Below the pieces are notes generated by a model. It ran no database searches and was not told the origin of the DNA. It saw nothing but the letters and a program-made list of their open reading frames with translations. Position numbers and translations under genes: made by a program. Below are positions 36,723-45,380 of a stretch of DNA of 64,000 nt, one piece after another. The stretch is from Pseudomonas fluorescens (GTDB taxonomy: Bacteria; Pseudomonadota; Gammaproteobacteria; Pseudomonadales; Pseudomonadaceae), in assembly GCF_900636825.1 (NCBI RefSeq), contig NZ_LR134318.1:3939501-4003500 (forward strand), in the 5' to 3' direction. Each line of letters begins with the position of its first letter. The stretch's first letter is position 1.

Positions 36723-37352
36723 CTACAGTGACTCACCGCCGCTCCGCTGGAACGTGAGTCCAGCCCGCCCCGCCTTAGAAAACTTGACCCAGCCAAAACA
36801 GCGGATAGCTTCCGAGCCTTCATGATCCTCATCCTGGGGATCAGCACGATCATCCATTCCATGGACAGTGCCGAAACCAGATACTTCCCAAGTGTCAGAA
36901 GCACTCCAAAGCGGCTCGCTCAACAATCTGCGCTCCTCCAGCTCGACCGAAAATGGCTCAGATGCTGTCACAGCGATGACACTCTCATCCGAAAGAATCA
37001 CATCCCGAAGCTCTTGTTGAACATAACCATCGAGAAACTCGGGCAGATCTGAAAACACACCATCGCGACAATTGACGATAGCATCGATGAAATCCTGAAC
37101 GATGAAGGCCTGCAACACCTCGAGCTGAGTCAGCCGGGATACACCGCCTTGGTAATCGAGAACGATGACCTCAGCATCAGCCAGATGATGTTTCAGATCC
37201 TCCCTGCTCTCTTCAACCACAAGCGCGGCGTAGGTTTTGTACCCCAGAAACGCAGCAATTACCTCTAGGGCAATACCGTGCTGGACTTTGATGCCTTTCG
37301 CAGCGAGGGATGTTTTGGCTGCGAATGCAGCTGCCTTGACTAAGTCTGTCAT
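36723..37352 (-). CDS. Hypothetical protein with Glyoxalase_8-like N terminus
   Basis: 209 residues. The first 50 residues, KAAAFAAKTSLAAKGIKVQH then GIALEVIAAFLGYKTYAALV, resemble a short helical motif (KA-A--LR--LA--GI-I-H--ALE-VA---GY--W-AL) known as the glyoxalase-related or Glyoxalase_8 region. The rest is acidic and unknown. Its 3' end abuts the truncated IS66 element, and the last few residues (GRAGLTFQRSGGESL) may have been altered by that junction. Function unknown; the N-terminal module occurs in phage- and island-borne proteins. Confidence 0.7.
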   Translation of the reverse strand: MTDLVKAAAFAAKTSLAAKGIKVQHGIALEVIAAFLGYKTYAALVVEESREDLKHHLADAEVIVLDYQGGVSRLTQLEVLQAFIVQDFIDAIVNCRDGVFSDLPEFLDGYVQQELRDVILSDESVIAVTASEPFSVELEERRLLSEPLWSASDTWEVSGFGTVHGMDDRADPQDEDHEGSEAIRCFGWVKFSKAGRAGLTFQRSGGESL

Positions 37353-37706
37353 CTGAAAATTCCGGAATGTGTCGCTGTGCTGGGCGTTTTGTCGTTAGCG
37401 AATAACCGGGAAATCCGGATGCCGATAGCAGAATGTTGAGGCGGGTGGGACGTTCTCTTTTTCAAGCCGACCAGAGCTTCGGCGGAGAGCCGAAGCCGAT
37501 CGTATCCGAGGGGGTGATGCCCGACAAGACCTTAAATGAACGATGAAAACCAGAACCTAACGACTGCTCGTCGCCCCAGGCGCCGGTGTCGCCTGCGGTG
37601 CTAGTGTCTCTCGGCAGCTGATTAGCGCTTGGCGGTGACCTAAGCCTCGCCAAGCCCGCCGCAAGGCTCCGCGTTGTCTCGACCAACCAATCCGCCTGGG
37701 CCGCAT
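37353..37706. other. Intergenic stretch
   Basis: About 350 bases between two minus-strand hypothetical genes. No recognisable gene. Probably the promoter of the 36723-37352 gene plus the tail of its neighbour. Confidence 0.4.
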
Positions 37707-38348
37707 TTACGGGGCGTACTGAGCAATCGTCCGTTCGATGTGGGCATCGGCCAGCCGATAGATATTCAACAGTTCAGCGTCAAAGGCCTGTGCTATCTCT
37801 TTCAAGGTTGGAGAGTCACCCACTCGGTCAAACGTGCGTCTTAGGCGGGATTTCACCTTCTCGTAGATTCTGCCAAGCACCTGGTCGCTTTCCAGATACC
37901 TTCGCAAGCTAGAAAGCTTGTAAGGATCAATAAATCTAGCTGCCGCATCCTGAACCATCACCTCGTATTTCGACATATCTACCGAAAACGCGGCGTCAGT
38001 GTAAAAATGGTAGGCACACGCCTTCCTGATGCGCTCATCGTGCTCATAACTTTCCTGCTGCTGCTCATGATGCTCGCGGTCAGCCTCCTCCTCTGCTGCT
38101 TCGTTATCGCGAATCATGCTCTCGACCTGCATCTCGGCTTTCGACGCCAATGCAAGCAGATCGAGATCGTCTTCTTGGTAGGCTACCTGCTTCAGGAACG
38201 TCGCTATCCCCATCACCTTGTACTCCAAGAAAAAGTTGTAATCCGAACAGGGATCGAAATCCGAACAACGGTCGCGTTCTGTATCCTGCTGTGCTTCGAG
38301 CCGACCCATCCACGACTGCAAATGGGCTTTGAGTGCAGCTTTCATCAA
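37707..38348 (-). CDS. Hypothetical acidic helical protein
   Basis: 213 residues, MMKAALKAHLQSWMGRLEAQ onward, with a long charged helix in the middle (EAAEEEADREHHEQQQESYE) that may form a coiled coil, and a helical C terminus ending DAHIERTIAQYAP. There is no signal peptide or membrane segment. I do not recognise a family. Island location and minus-strand neighbours suggest accessory function. The codon pattern is unremarkable. Confidence 0.6.
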   Translation of the reverse strand: MMKAALKAHLQSWMGRLEAQQDTERDRCSDFDPCSDYNFFLEYKVMGIATFLKQVAYQEDDLDLLALASKAEMQVESMIRDNEAAEEEADREHHEQQQESYEHDERIRKACAYHFYTDAAFSVDMSKYEVMVQDAAARFIDPYKLSSLRRYLESDQVLGRIYEKVKSRLRRTFDRVGDSPTLKEIAQAFDAELLNIYRLADAHIERTIAQYAP

Positions 38349-38534
38349 CGTCCTCTTTAAATCTGAAAGTCAAACCCGGTAGCAGGGTTTGATCGACACG
38401 GTGCCGATCACTTGCCCCTGGAACAAGAAATAAAGGGTAGAGGTGCAATCGTTTTGCCCCTCCACGCGTGTAGCTGTTGCTTCACATCGCGGATCTGCCT
38501 GCAGCATGCGACAGAACCATCGACTTGGGCAGCG

Positions 38535-39478
38535 CTACGCCCTGGGTACCGTCTCCCAAAATGGCCCTGAGATGTACTTGAGCATGAACCACCAGGCGTA
38601 GACGACCGACTCTGAATAGAACTGATCGTTGTCAAGTAGCCCATGCGCAAAGGTGTTCCTGAGGTTCGGGCCATACAGGCTGCAGAACACAGCTTTTGAT
38701 TTCAAAAGCTACGTCAGGCCAAGCAGTTCGGTGACACCTTCGACATCCATTAGGGTGCTCAATCCATTTTCGGTAACGATGCCGTCAGATCTGGACGTCG
38801 AAGTGTTGAGACCGGCTTACTTCATTCGGTCTCGAATGATTGCTTCCATCTGCGGTATGAGGAAATGAGCTGCCATACCAAAGTCCCCAACGAATCCCCA
38901 GTACAACCCCTTACCGATCATCTGCGCTCGATTTGGAGGAACGAGAGCCGATGCCTTGGCCAGCTCAACCATGTCGATCTCTTTCACACAGTGCGCTTCT
39001 GAAATGATCGCAAGCGCCAGCAAAACTCCTCCCTTACCGTAACCTTGATGAAATGCATGTGTTCGCTGACCATCTTGGCCTGGATTGTATATTTATCCTC
39101 CTCAGTTAGTTCGCCGCCGAAGGACAGCGGAGGTCGTTTCGCAATCACTCTGCCAGTCTCATCTAAGAAGGCTGCCTCCGTCGGGGAGCGCAATATCCCT
39201 GTACGTAGTGACCCTATCGCTGCCTGCCGGGATTCGGCAAGAGAGCAAAACGGGTACATATTTGCGAGGTTATAAAGGGCGGTACCAAAGGACTGGCCTT
39301 CGATAAGGTGTTTGGTACGGTCAACCAGGCTTGTAATATCTGTCCGAGTTGAGAGCTTGTGCATCTGCTCCACCACGCGGGCACCCGCCACACGCAGGGG
39401 CTTGGTATACGACAGCCGTCCCCGTAGGGGCACGCAATGAACTGTCGGTAACCGACTTAACGTCAGAGTCGCATTCAT
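38535..39478 (-). pseudogene. Decayed DUF4209 gene
   Basis: The reading MNATLTLSRL... to IAKRPPLSFGGELTEEDKYT (39478 to about 39010) is the middle of a DUF4209 protein. It then shifts frame, and the family pattern resumes: ALVPPNRAQMIGKGLYWGFV, GDFGMAAHFLIPQMEAIIRD, followed by an in-frame TAA (38817-38819). Beyond that GLNTSTSRSDGIVTENGLST, LMDV, a TAG near 38711, and GPNLRNTFAHGLLDNDQFYS still match the family and end at 38535. One frameshift and two stops make it non-functional. DUF4209 proteins occur in defence-rich islands. Confidence 0.75.
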
Positions 39479-39511
39479 TTGTAGCGATCGAGGCTTATCG
39501 AAAACGCCCAG

Positions 39512-39790
39512 TCAAAAGTCCTGCTTCTCCTGCATCAGTTCAACGTCACCCAGTGATCCCAAGTGAATTCGTCGACAAGGTAGCTCTACAAGGAGACCTT
39601 GCTCAACAAGCACCCGAGGAACCTCCCAAAGCAATCCGGTGAGCTCCCACGTTTCCCCAACAGCAGATACTGTCTTGGCAACGAATGCGCCAAGGTCGAA
39701 ATCCTGGGTGGCTACAAACGGCCCTTTCCGGCTGTACGACTCAAAGATTCCGGAAGAAATGGAGACTACATCACCTTTTTTCAGGAGCAT
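39512..39790 (-). CDS. Small hypothetical protein
   Basis: 92 residues from the ATG at 39790, MLLKKGDVVSISSGIFESYS, RKGPFVATQDFDLGAFVAKT then TGLLWEVPRVLVEQGLLVEL. GAGGTGGGG just upstream supports this start. The beta-rich opening suggests a small SH3-like barrel. It is the last of a run of four minus-strand unknown genes that begins at 41242. Family not recognised. Confidence 0.55.
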   Translation of the reverse strand: MLLKKGDVVSISSGIFESYSRKGPFVATQDFDLGAFVAKTVSAVGETWELTGLLWEVPRVLVEQGLLVELPCRRIHLGSLGDVELMQEKQDF

Positions 39791-39851
39791 CACCCCACCT
39801 CGAATCAGGACTTGTAGCAACCAGAGAAACCGTCAACGCGCTGCTTAACCA

Positions 39852-40235
39852 TCACTGTAAGATTGGAGGGGTCGGATGGTACTGCCCCTGAGCAAGACGC
39901 AAATAATCACGCAAGCTAGCGCGCCCATTTTCACGCTGAAAAGTTACTAAGACATACCGGGAGTTTTCTGTAGTCAAAATCCAGAAGCGCCCTTCGCGCT
40001 CAGCCTTCAAGACGTCAGAGGTGCGGATCAAATGACCATCGCCAAACCGTCCGTACTGGTCTTTGCGCTTGTGGCCAAACACCACACCGATGCCAGCACG
40101 CGCGCTAATGGATACTCCGCAAAGGTACGCAGTGACCGGTATGTCAAAACCCTGATCCTGGGCTTTTATGATCCGCGCAAGATCGAAATCTGTATGGCGT
40201 TTTCCGTGGAAATTGACGTCTATCGTATCCAGCAT
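39852..40235 (-). CDS. Hypothetical protein sharing a motif with its neighbour
   Basis: 127 residues. The C-terminal half reads FGHKRKDQYGRFGDGHLIRT, SDVLKAEREGRFWILTTENS then RYVLVTFQ. This parallels the protein at 40826-41242 (FAHKVVDDEQRRFEPGHWVR, SS ... EEGFLFVTRNSVYVLL), so the two are probably distant paralogs or share a domain. No signal peptide. Function unknown. It is in a minus-strand run with 40324-40770 and 39512-39790. Confidence 0.65.
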   Translation of the reverse strand: MLDTIDVNFHGKRHTDFDLARIIKAQDQGFDIPVTAYLCGVSISARAGIGVVFGHKRKDQYGRFGDGHLIRTSDVLKAEREGRFWILTTENSRYVLVTFQRENGRASLRDYLRLAQGQYHPTPPILQ

Positions 40236-40323
40236 ATCTGCGCTCCGGTTGCGGTCTGTATGGAGTTATCAGGAATTGCACACGCACCAAGGCGCGCTGG
40301 TATCGGGGGATTACTGGTCAAAT

Positions 40324-40770
40324 TCAGGCTGATCGAATCATGCTTGAGAGAAAGACGGGCCTCAGGTTGGTCAGTGCCTCGATCTTAAAGTCTTGCTGAT
40401 GTGAGGTGTGATACACCGCTCCCTTAGCCACTTCAAATAAGCAGACTTCAGAACCTGTTCTGTCCTCGCCTGCGGTTACTTTGATTAGCCGCTCCATTTG
40501 CCATCCTTCCGTCTTGTTCATCCAAGACGGCGTCACAGCCATAATTTCGGTGATGGCTAAATCGGGCCCCTGGCCCACCAGAATTTCTTGAAGCTGGCGC
40601 GTATCGTCAATCATCACCGTAAACGCGCTGTGCCGACCGTCGTTTTCAACGCTAAGGGTTAAGTGATACCAAGGCGTTCGGAGCAGCCTTGACACTCCCC
40701 GCCAATGGGACACGCCATCGCCGAACAATCCTGGGACGCCTATGAGGTCGCCGTCTATGGTTCTGAACAT
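40324..40770 (-). CDS. Hypothetical protein
   Basis: 148 residues, MFRTIDGDLIGVPGLFGDGV, SHWRGVSRLLRTPWYHLTLS and a beta-rich C terminus VTAGEDRTGSEVCLFEVAKG. It is soluble with no recognised family. It lies 55 bases downstream of the DUF6957-like gene on the same strand and 88 bases upstream of the next unknown gene, so the four could be one transcript. Confidence 0.6.
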   Translation of the reverse strand: MFRTIDGDLIGVPGLFGDGVSHWRGVSRLLRTPWYHLTLSVENDGRHSAFTVMIDDTRQLQEILVGQGPDLAITEIMAVTPSWMNKTEGWQMERLIKVTAGEDRTGSEVCLFEVAKGAVYHTSHQQDFKIEALTNLRPVFLSSMIRSA

Positions 40771-40825
40771 TTATCGCCTCAAGCTGCTGGTGTATGTCAG
40801 TTGGCCAACAGAAACCGGTTGGTAA

Positions 40826-41242
40826 TCAGAAAAGGGAAAATATTGCTTCGATGGAAGTAGACTTGCGATGACCGGGCCCGAGCAACACGTAGACGGAATT
40901 ACGTGTGACGAACAGGAAGCCCTCTTCGAAGGTCGTACCCATACTTGAGCGCACCCAATGACCTGGCTCGAAACGGCGCTGCTCGTCATCCACAACTTTG
41001 TGCGCAAACATGAACATTGGCTGACAACCAGAGGCGGCGACCTTTGCTCGCTCTTCGTCGGTGATGATGGCATCCAAGATGATCCACTCTTCGACGGCGC
41101 ACAGGGGCATCCATTTGTGGCGCTTTCTGGCCAAAGCGATGGCTTCGTCAACGGGGAGTTCGGAGCCCATTAAACCGACCCCAGAATCACCCAGCAGACC
41201 GTCTCCGATGATCACACCCACGGCCCAAACCCTCTCTGTCAA
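40826..41242 (-). CDS. DUF6957-like protein
   Basis: 138 residues. The C-terminal two thirds, EEWIILDAIITDEERAKVAA, SGCQPMFMFAHKVVDDEQRR, FEPGHWVRSSMGTTFEEGFL and FVTRNSVYVLLGPGHRKST, match a small Pseudomonas family I recall as DUF6957, of unknown function. It is the first gene of a minus-strand run and is divergent from the XRE regulator at 41352, with about 110 bases between, so it is a likely target of that regulator. Confidence 0.7.
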   Translation of the reverse strand: MTERVWAVGVIIGDGLLGDSGVGLMGSELPVDEAIALARKRHKWMPLCAVEEWIILDAIITDEERAKVAASGCQPMFMFAHKVVDDEQRRFEPGHWVRSSMGTTFEEGFLFVTRNSVYVLLGPGHRKSTSIEAIFSLF

Positions 41243-41351
41243 TATCCAATAATTAGTAACTGAGGCATAATACCGCCACAGCCACCAATATATCTGTTTG
41301 TGTGGCGGCAGGCAAATGCGACATACCGTCTCCTTTTATCGGGATAGTGAA

Positions 41352-41813
41352 ATGTCGCTGCGCAAATCTTATGCAGCAGTAGTTCAACTGCTTCGCACTC
41401 AGAAAGGTCTATCTCAGGCAGGTCTTTCGGGCCCTGTCACGCAAACGCACGTGAGCGAGCTAGAGCAAGGAAAAAGCTCAGCGACTGTCGATATGACTGC
41501 CCGTCTCGCCTTAGCGCTGAACGTAGAGCCGATCACGTTGCTGGCGCTCACTGTTGCATCCCATGAAAAACGCTCAATGCGCGAAATTCTTCTAGCGTCG
41601 TTAGCTGAGGCTGAGGCGCTAGGCCTGGCTGATAGAACGCTTCCAACCGAACCGAAAGCTATTAATCCGCCTCGAGAGTTGGAGGCTCAGAGGAAATGGT
41701 TGGCCGTGCAGGAGCTTAAGACGAGAGGGCTTAGCCAGAGTGATGCCGCGAGACAACTAGGGCTGCCGGAATCGACGTTGCGCCGGTTGTGGCATCAACC
41801 ACCAAAGGACTGA
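41352..41813 (+). CDS. XRE-family regulator with a second C-terminal HTH
   Basis: 153 residues from the ATG at 41352 (MSLRKSYAAVVQLLRTQKGL). An XRE helix-turn-helix covers QLLRTQKGLSQAGLSGPVTQ, THVSELEQGKSSATVDMTAR and LALALNVEP. The C terminus has another HTH-like stretch, LKTRGLSQSDAARQLGLPES then TLRRLWHQ, giving two possible DNA-contact modules in one protein. It is divergent from the DUF6957-like gene and probably controls it and itself. The start is uncertain, as the frame extends 18 codons upstream. Confidence 0.88.
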   Translation: MSLRKSYAAVVQLLRTQKGLSQAGLSGPVTQTHVSELEQGKSSATVDMTARLALALNVEPITLLALTVASHEKRSMREILLASLAEAEALGLADRTLPTEPKAINPPRELEAQRKWLAVQELKTRGLSQSDAARQLGLPESTLRRLWHQPPKD

Positions 41814-43607
41814 ATATCAGTCCCGTTAGCGGAAATAGCCTTCCATTTTTCACCACTGATCAATTCCGCGATTTGCTTGGACGTGCCTGCGTCGTATTTC
41901 ATACCTTGCTCCGCTTGACAGGCCAATCCAGATTGCTGAGTTCAGCATCCGTGGACTAACGCAAAAACATCTCTCAGAGGGTCGCAAAACCACTTCCTAG
42001 GAAAGCGGCATTCAGCTCTTCCTAGCAGACAGAATTGCACTTCAGCGACTGAGATCGCGATGGGCTCACGGAGATTGATACCGGAGGGCGGCGCGAGCCT
42101 CGATGGCTGATCGATAGCAGCAGAAAGGAAGTCCGGAAGTGATGTGGGTTGAGGCACTTAGCACTAATGACCGCTCAAATACCTTCCCTGATGTGACAGC
42201 TCATAACCGATGTTAGACCTCCCAAAATTTTCAGACGGAGCTATCCCTGAAAATTTCTGGCTTTTTTGCTTCTCTTTGAAGCCAAAAAATAGCAGCGCCT
42301 TACGGCGCAAAGAGGCGACATCTCACTGCCCTACGGGCCTACGTCCAACACAGCAGTTGAAGCTGTGCAACAGCCATCATTTAAAAATAGACAGGGAAAA
42401 CAGCCCAAAAACCAATGCAAAGGCAAAGCAATCGAGTCGATTGCCTCAAAAGCCTGTGGAAAAACCAAAGAAGCGAAGCTGTCGGGATCGATGCTTTTCT
42501 TTTGTCCTCAAATATAACATCTCCGGTTTAAAAAAATGATTTCAAGGGGGGTAGCGAAAATATATTTTTGATCAGCGTCGATCTAGCTCTATGTCGCCCA
42601 GGGAAAACCAAGCCGTGGTAAGAATCCAGAAGGCATTCAGGGCGCAACGTCCCGCCCTTCCGCTCGAGCAGTTGGATCACTCAACCGAGCAATCCATGTC
42701 GTCAGAGCCAAGCAGATGTCCCGGTCGGCATACTCTGAAGCGAGCTTGGTGGAAACCCGGATGCTCCTCAGATTGAAGAGATCGCACCGGGGGTGCGTGA
42801 GCGCATCATTAAGCATTTTCGCGACGGAGTTAAAAGTGCCTGGATGGTATGTGCACTTCACCCGGATTCCACCCTATTCACCTTGACAACATCTCGGCTA
42901 CGGACTGCACCAGTGGCGGACATGACCCGGTGGCAATTATTCCGCGCAGGAGGACGTCACATTCATTGATTATCGCTCCGTCCCCCAAAGCAGATGGACT
43001 TGTAACGGAGCAGTTGCAAAAGCTCGAACACGCCTGTCCAACCTGAGCACGGCCTCTCAAGGTAACAATTTCATTGGGGTGTGGTAATTGCCCAACAGCA
43101 ATAAATACCACCAAGCCCGCTCGAGATAATATTGCGCAAGCCACAAAAGCTCACATACGATAGCTTATCGAATTAGTTGAAGCGGAAGGCCATAAAGCCT
43201 TAGCCAGAATTAAACAACCCTCCCCAGAACTAATGGATTCCACATATTGAACGAAATCGCTGACTTGCATTTGACAACCATCCACACACATTAAAGAAAT
43301 ACAGCATAAGAAGTAGCACTTCAAAATTTACTTTCGTTTTATTCTGGGAACCCCCTAGTCTGCGCTACCGTTCTCCGGCGATTCTTTATACAAATGGCCT
43401 TTTATCTAAGACTACCAAAATATACTTTTAGCATACTCTGGTTAACGGTATTCCCTACGTAGACTGTTCAAAAAATTTGCCCTGAGCCTTGACGGCGTCT
43501 GGAAAAACATATTCTATATATTGACAAACCAACGGTACGACACCGGTTTTTTTGAGAGCTCAGGGAGCACTGACGGTCATGATGGCGGGTGCTTTCGGGA
43601 CAGAAAA
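41814..43607. other. 1.8 kb stretch without a clear gene, part hairpin-rich, part AT-rich
   Basis: No open frame here carries a family signature. From about 42225 to 42480 several inverted repeats follow one another (see 42225-42256). From about 43200 to 43520 the base composition is clearly AT-rich compared with the flanks. The right end leads into the first excisionase-like gene. This is island sequence whose function, if any, is probably not protein coding. Confidence 0.5.
42225..42256. repeat. Perfect 10-bp inverted repeat heading a hairpin-rich tract
   Basis: AAATTTTCAG and CTGAAAATTT flank 12 bases. It is followed within 250 bases by GGCTT/AAGCC, GCGCC-TTAC-GGCGC, GCCC-TAC-GGGC, CAGC/GCTG and GCAATCGA-G-TCGATTGC. 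Such a chain of compact hairpins looks like a structured RNA or a replication/transfer region rather than coding sequence. Confidence 0.55.
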
Positions 43608-43829
43608 ATGCAAAAAGGCATCGCGCAGGAAGTGGGTTTTCTGACTGAAGATGACGTAGCCCACCTGTATTACGTGAGCAAATCTACCCTCGACAACTGG
43701 AGAAGGAATGTTTCCGGCCCGGCTTATGCCTATGCGGAGAATGGCTTTTTCTATCCTGTCGGTGGGGTGAGTACGTTCCTGATGTCTAGGCTGAAGGGTT
43801 TTGGGTTCACTCATGGTGGAGCGGTCTGA
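43608..43829 (+). CDS. Small excisionase-like HTH protein
   Basis: 73 residues, MQKGIAQEVGFLTEDDVAHL, YYVSKSTLDNWRRNVSGPAY and AENGFFYPVGGVSTFLMSRL. The pattern (LTEDDVA-L--VS--TL-NWR---GP-Y--- + Y---V--FL) is that of MerR/Xis-type winged-helix proteins of phages and islands. The frame extends 29 codons upstream, but similarity starts here. Its stop nearly touches the start of the next, related gene, so they are coupled. Confidence 0.75.
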   Translation: MQKGIAQEVGFLTEDDVAHLYYVSKSTLDNWRRNVSGPAYAYAENGFFYPVGGVSTFLMSRLKGFGFTHGGAV

Positions 43830-43830
43830 C

Positions 43831-44064
43831 ATGAGCGACATCAGAAGCAAAATGGCCGGCGAGATCAATTGCTACACAGCAGAGGACATCAGTGAGTTGG
43901 CGAAGGTCAACCTTGATACCTTGGCATACTGGAGAAAACACGGCAAAGGCCCGAAACCTATCCGATTTGGCTCAGCTTACTTGTATCCAAAGAACGCCGT
44001 GATGGATTTCATCGGTAGTCTGATAGAAACCGATTCGGACGAATTCCTAAGAAAGTGCATGTGA
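43831..44064 (+). CDS. Second excisionase-like HTH protein
   Basis: 77 residues, MSDIRSKMAGEINCYTAEDI, SELAKVNLDTLAYWRKHGKG and PKPIRFGSAYLYPKNAVMDF. Same layout as the gene just before it (Y-AEDI-ELA-V---TL-YWR--GKGP--I--G--YLYP---V--F), so the two are tandem paralogs. Such proteins bind att-site arms and steer integrase toward excision. It converges on the integrase gene with a strong shared terminator between. Confidence 0.8.
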   Translation: MSDIRSKMAGEINCYTAEDISELAKVNLDTLAYWRKHGKGPKPIRFGSAYLYPKNAVMDFIGSLIETDSDEFLRKCM

Positions 44065-44067
44065 TAG

Positions 44068-44091
44068 AAAGGGGCCAGCTGGCCCCTTTTT
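44068..44091. terminator. Bidirectional rho-independent terminator
   Basis: AAAGGGGCCAG and CTGGCCCCTTT form a perfect 11-bp palindrome continuing into TTTTTT on the plus strand and an A run that becomes T on the minus strand. It separates the converging excisionase-like gene (ends 44064) and the integrase gene (ends 44094). Confidence 0.92.
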
Positions 44092-44093
44092 TA

Positions 44094-45236
44094 TTACGCT
44101 TGCGCCCCCCTAAGCTCACCCATTTGCTGAACGAGCCAGGCGACCTGATCGTTCAGGTTCACAGCATCTTGCTTCTTAATATTCAACGACGCATAGGCAG
44201 CATGAACGTCTGAGGGATTTACGTGAGTGTAGCGCTTTAGAGTTTGCCAATCACGGTGGCCACTCATCAGGGCTACTTGAGGGACGTTTAGTCCAATGCT
44301 GAAGAAGTCAGTAATCGCCTTATGTCTCAAGTCATGGAAGCGAACCGGGCGGAGGACAGCTGCCTCCGAACGCGCACGAGTGAATGCGGTACAGACAGAC
44401 TTCGGATTATAGGGAAATATACAACCAGACTGGCGACTTCCGATAAACTTCTCAACGAGATCCCACGCGGAAGGCAGAAGTGGAACGGTCTCATCGTTAC
44501 CTACCTTTTCTTCTGGGTGTTTCCTGTCGCGGATAATCACCGTTTTATTTTCTCGATCTAGATCCTCTATTCGAATTCTGCAAATTTCTGCTTGCCTCAT
44601 CGATGTATAAAGACCAAACCTGATCACTTGGGGCATATCGATGATCTGTCTCTTCTTAGCCCCAAATACTTCAATAATCGCGTCAATTTCTACCTGGTTT
44701 GGTACGCACTTGACTTCACGGCTTTTGATCCGAAGCTTATGATCTACCTTGATCCTTTTGCGTGCTTTGTCTGCAAGCTCTCCGTCAATATCAATGTGCT
44801 TAGTGTCACAGCAGTAGCGCAGTACCGACGAAAGGAGCGACAGATGTCCAGCAATAGTCTGCCCCTGAACACCCTTCTTTTTCTTTGACTCAATGAAGGA
44901 ATCGAGGTGAGACCGGGAGAGTTTTTGGAGCCCGATTGTGCCGAAAGTCTTCTTCAGCGACTTGTAGATGAACAGAGCACTACGCTGCAGCGGGCGACCA
45001 GGCTGTATGTAATCGAGATATTCGTCGATATAATGCGCCACAGTCGTGCCCTCAGGAGCAGAGGTCTTCCCGGTCGCTTTGATCTCTTCGAGCTGACGCT
45101 CCTTTTCCGCTGCGAATTTTTTCGCGAGCTTTTCACTGGCGAACGTACCGCTAATCGCCTTATGACCTTTTACTCTGATGAGTGCTCGAAATTTACCACT
45201 CGGAAGACGCTGAATCGAAGCCATGCTCGTGTTCAC
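44094..45236 (-). CDS. Tyrosine recombinase (phage-type integrase)
   Basis: 380 residues. An N-terminal AP2-like arm-binding part (RLPSGKFRALIRVKGHKAIS) and a SAM-like core-binding domain precede the catalytic domain with Arg in LYTSMRQAEICRIR, His-x-x-Arg in RFHDLRHKA, and His plus the nucleophile Tyr in MSGHRDWQTLKRYTH. It reads away from dusC, with its start 145 bases from the dusC start. The position suggests that the element integrates near or in the 5' region of dusC. All key residues appear intact. Confidence 0.93.
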   Translation of the reverse strand: MNTSMASIQRLPSGKFRALIRVKGHKAISGTFASEKLAKKFAAEKERQLEEIKATGKTSAPEGTTVAHYIDEYLDYIQPGRPLQRSALFIYKSLKKTFGTIGLQKLSRSHLDSFIESKKKKGVQGQTIAGHLSLLSSVLRYCCDTKHIDIDGELADKARKRIKVDHKLRIKSREVKCVPNQVEIDAIIEVFGAKKRQIIDMPQVIRFGLYTSMRQAEICRIRIEDLDRENKTVIIRDRKHPEEKVGNDETVPLLPSAWDLVEKFIGSRQSGCIFPYNPKSVCTAFTRARSEAAVLRPVRFHDLRHKAITDFFSIGLNVPQVALMSGHRDWQTLKRYTHVNPSDVHAAYASLNIKKQDAVNLNDQVAWLVQQMGELRGAQA

Positions 45237-45380
45237 TCAATGTTCATTAACCCGTACCCGATGCATACTTTTTTTGCACACGGCGTGTACCCCAGGTGTA
45301 CCAAAACCACCATTTTGGCCCTGAAATGTACACGAACCATAGCATAAAAAACTGCTGAAGACCTTTAGATACAAGGCCTT

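Noticed and set aside
42210..42539. Possible 109-codon gene in the hairpin-rich island tract
   Set aside because: Low-complexity Lys/Ser-rich product, coincides with a chain of inverted repeats, no family signature.
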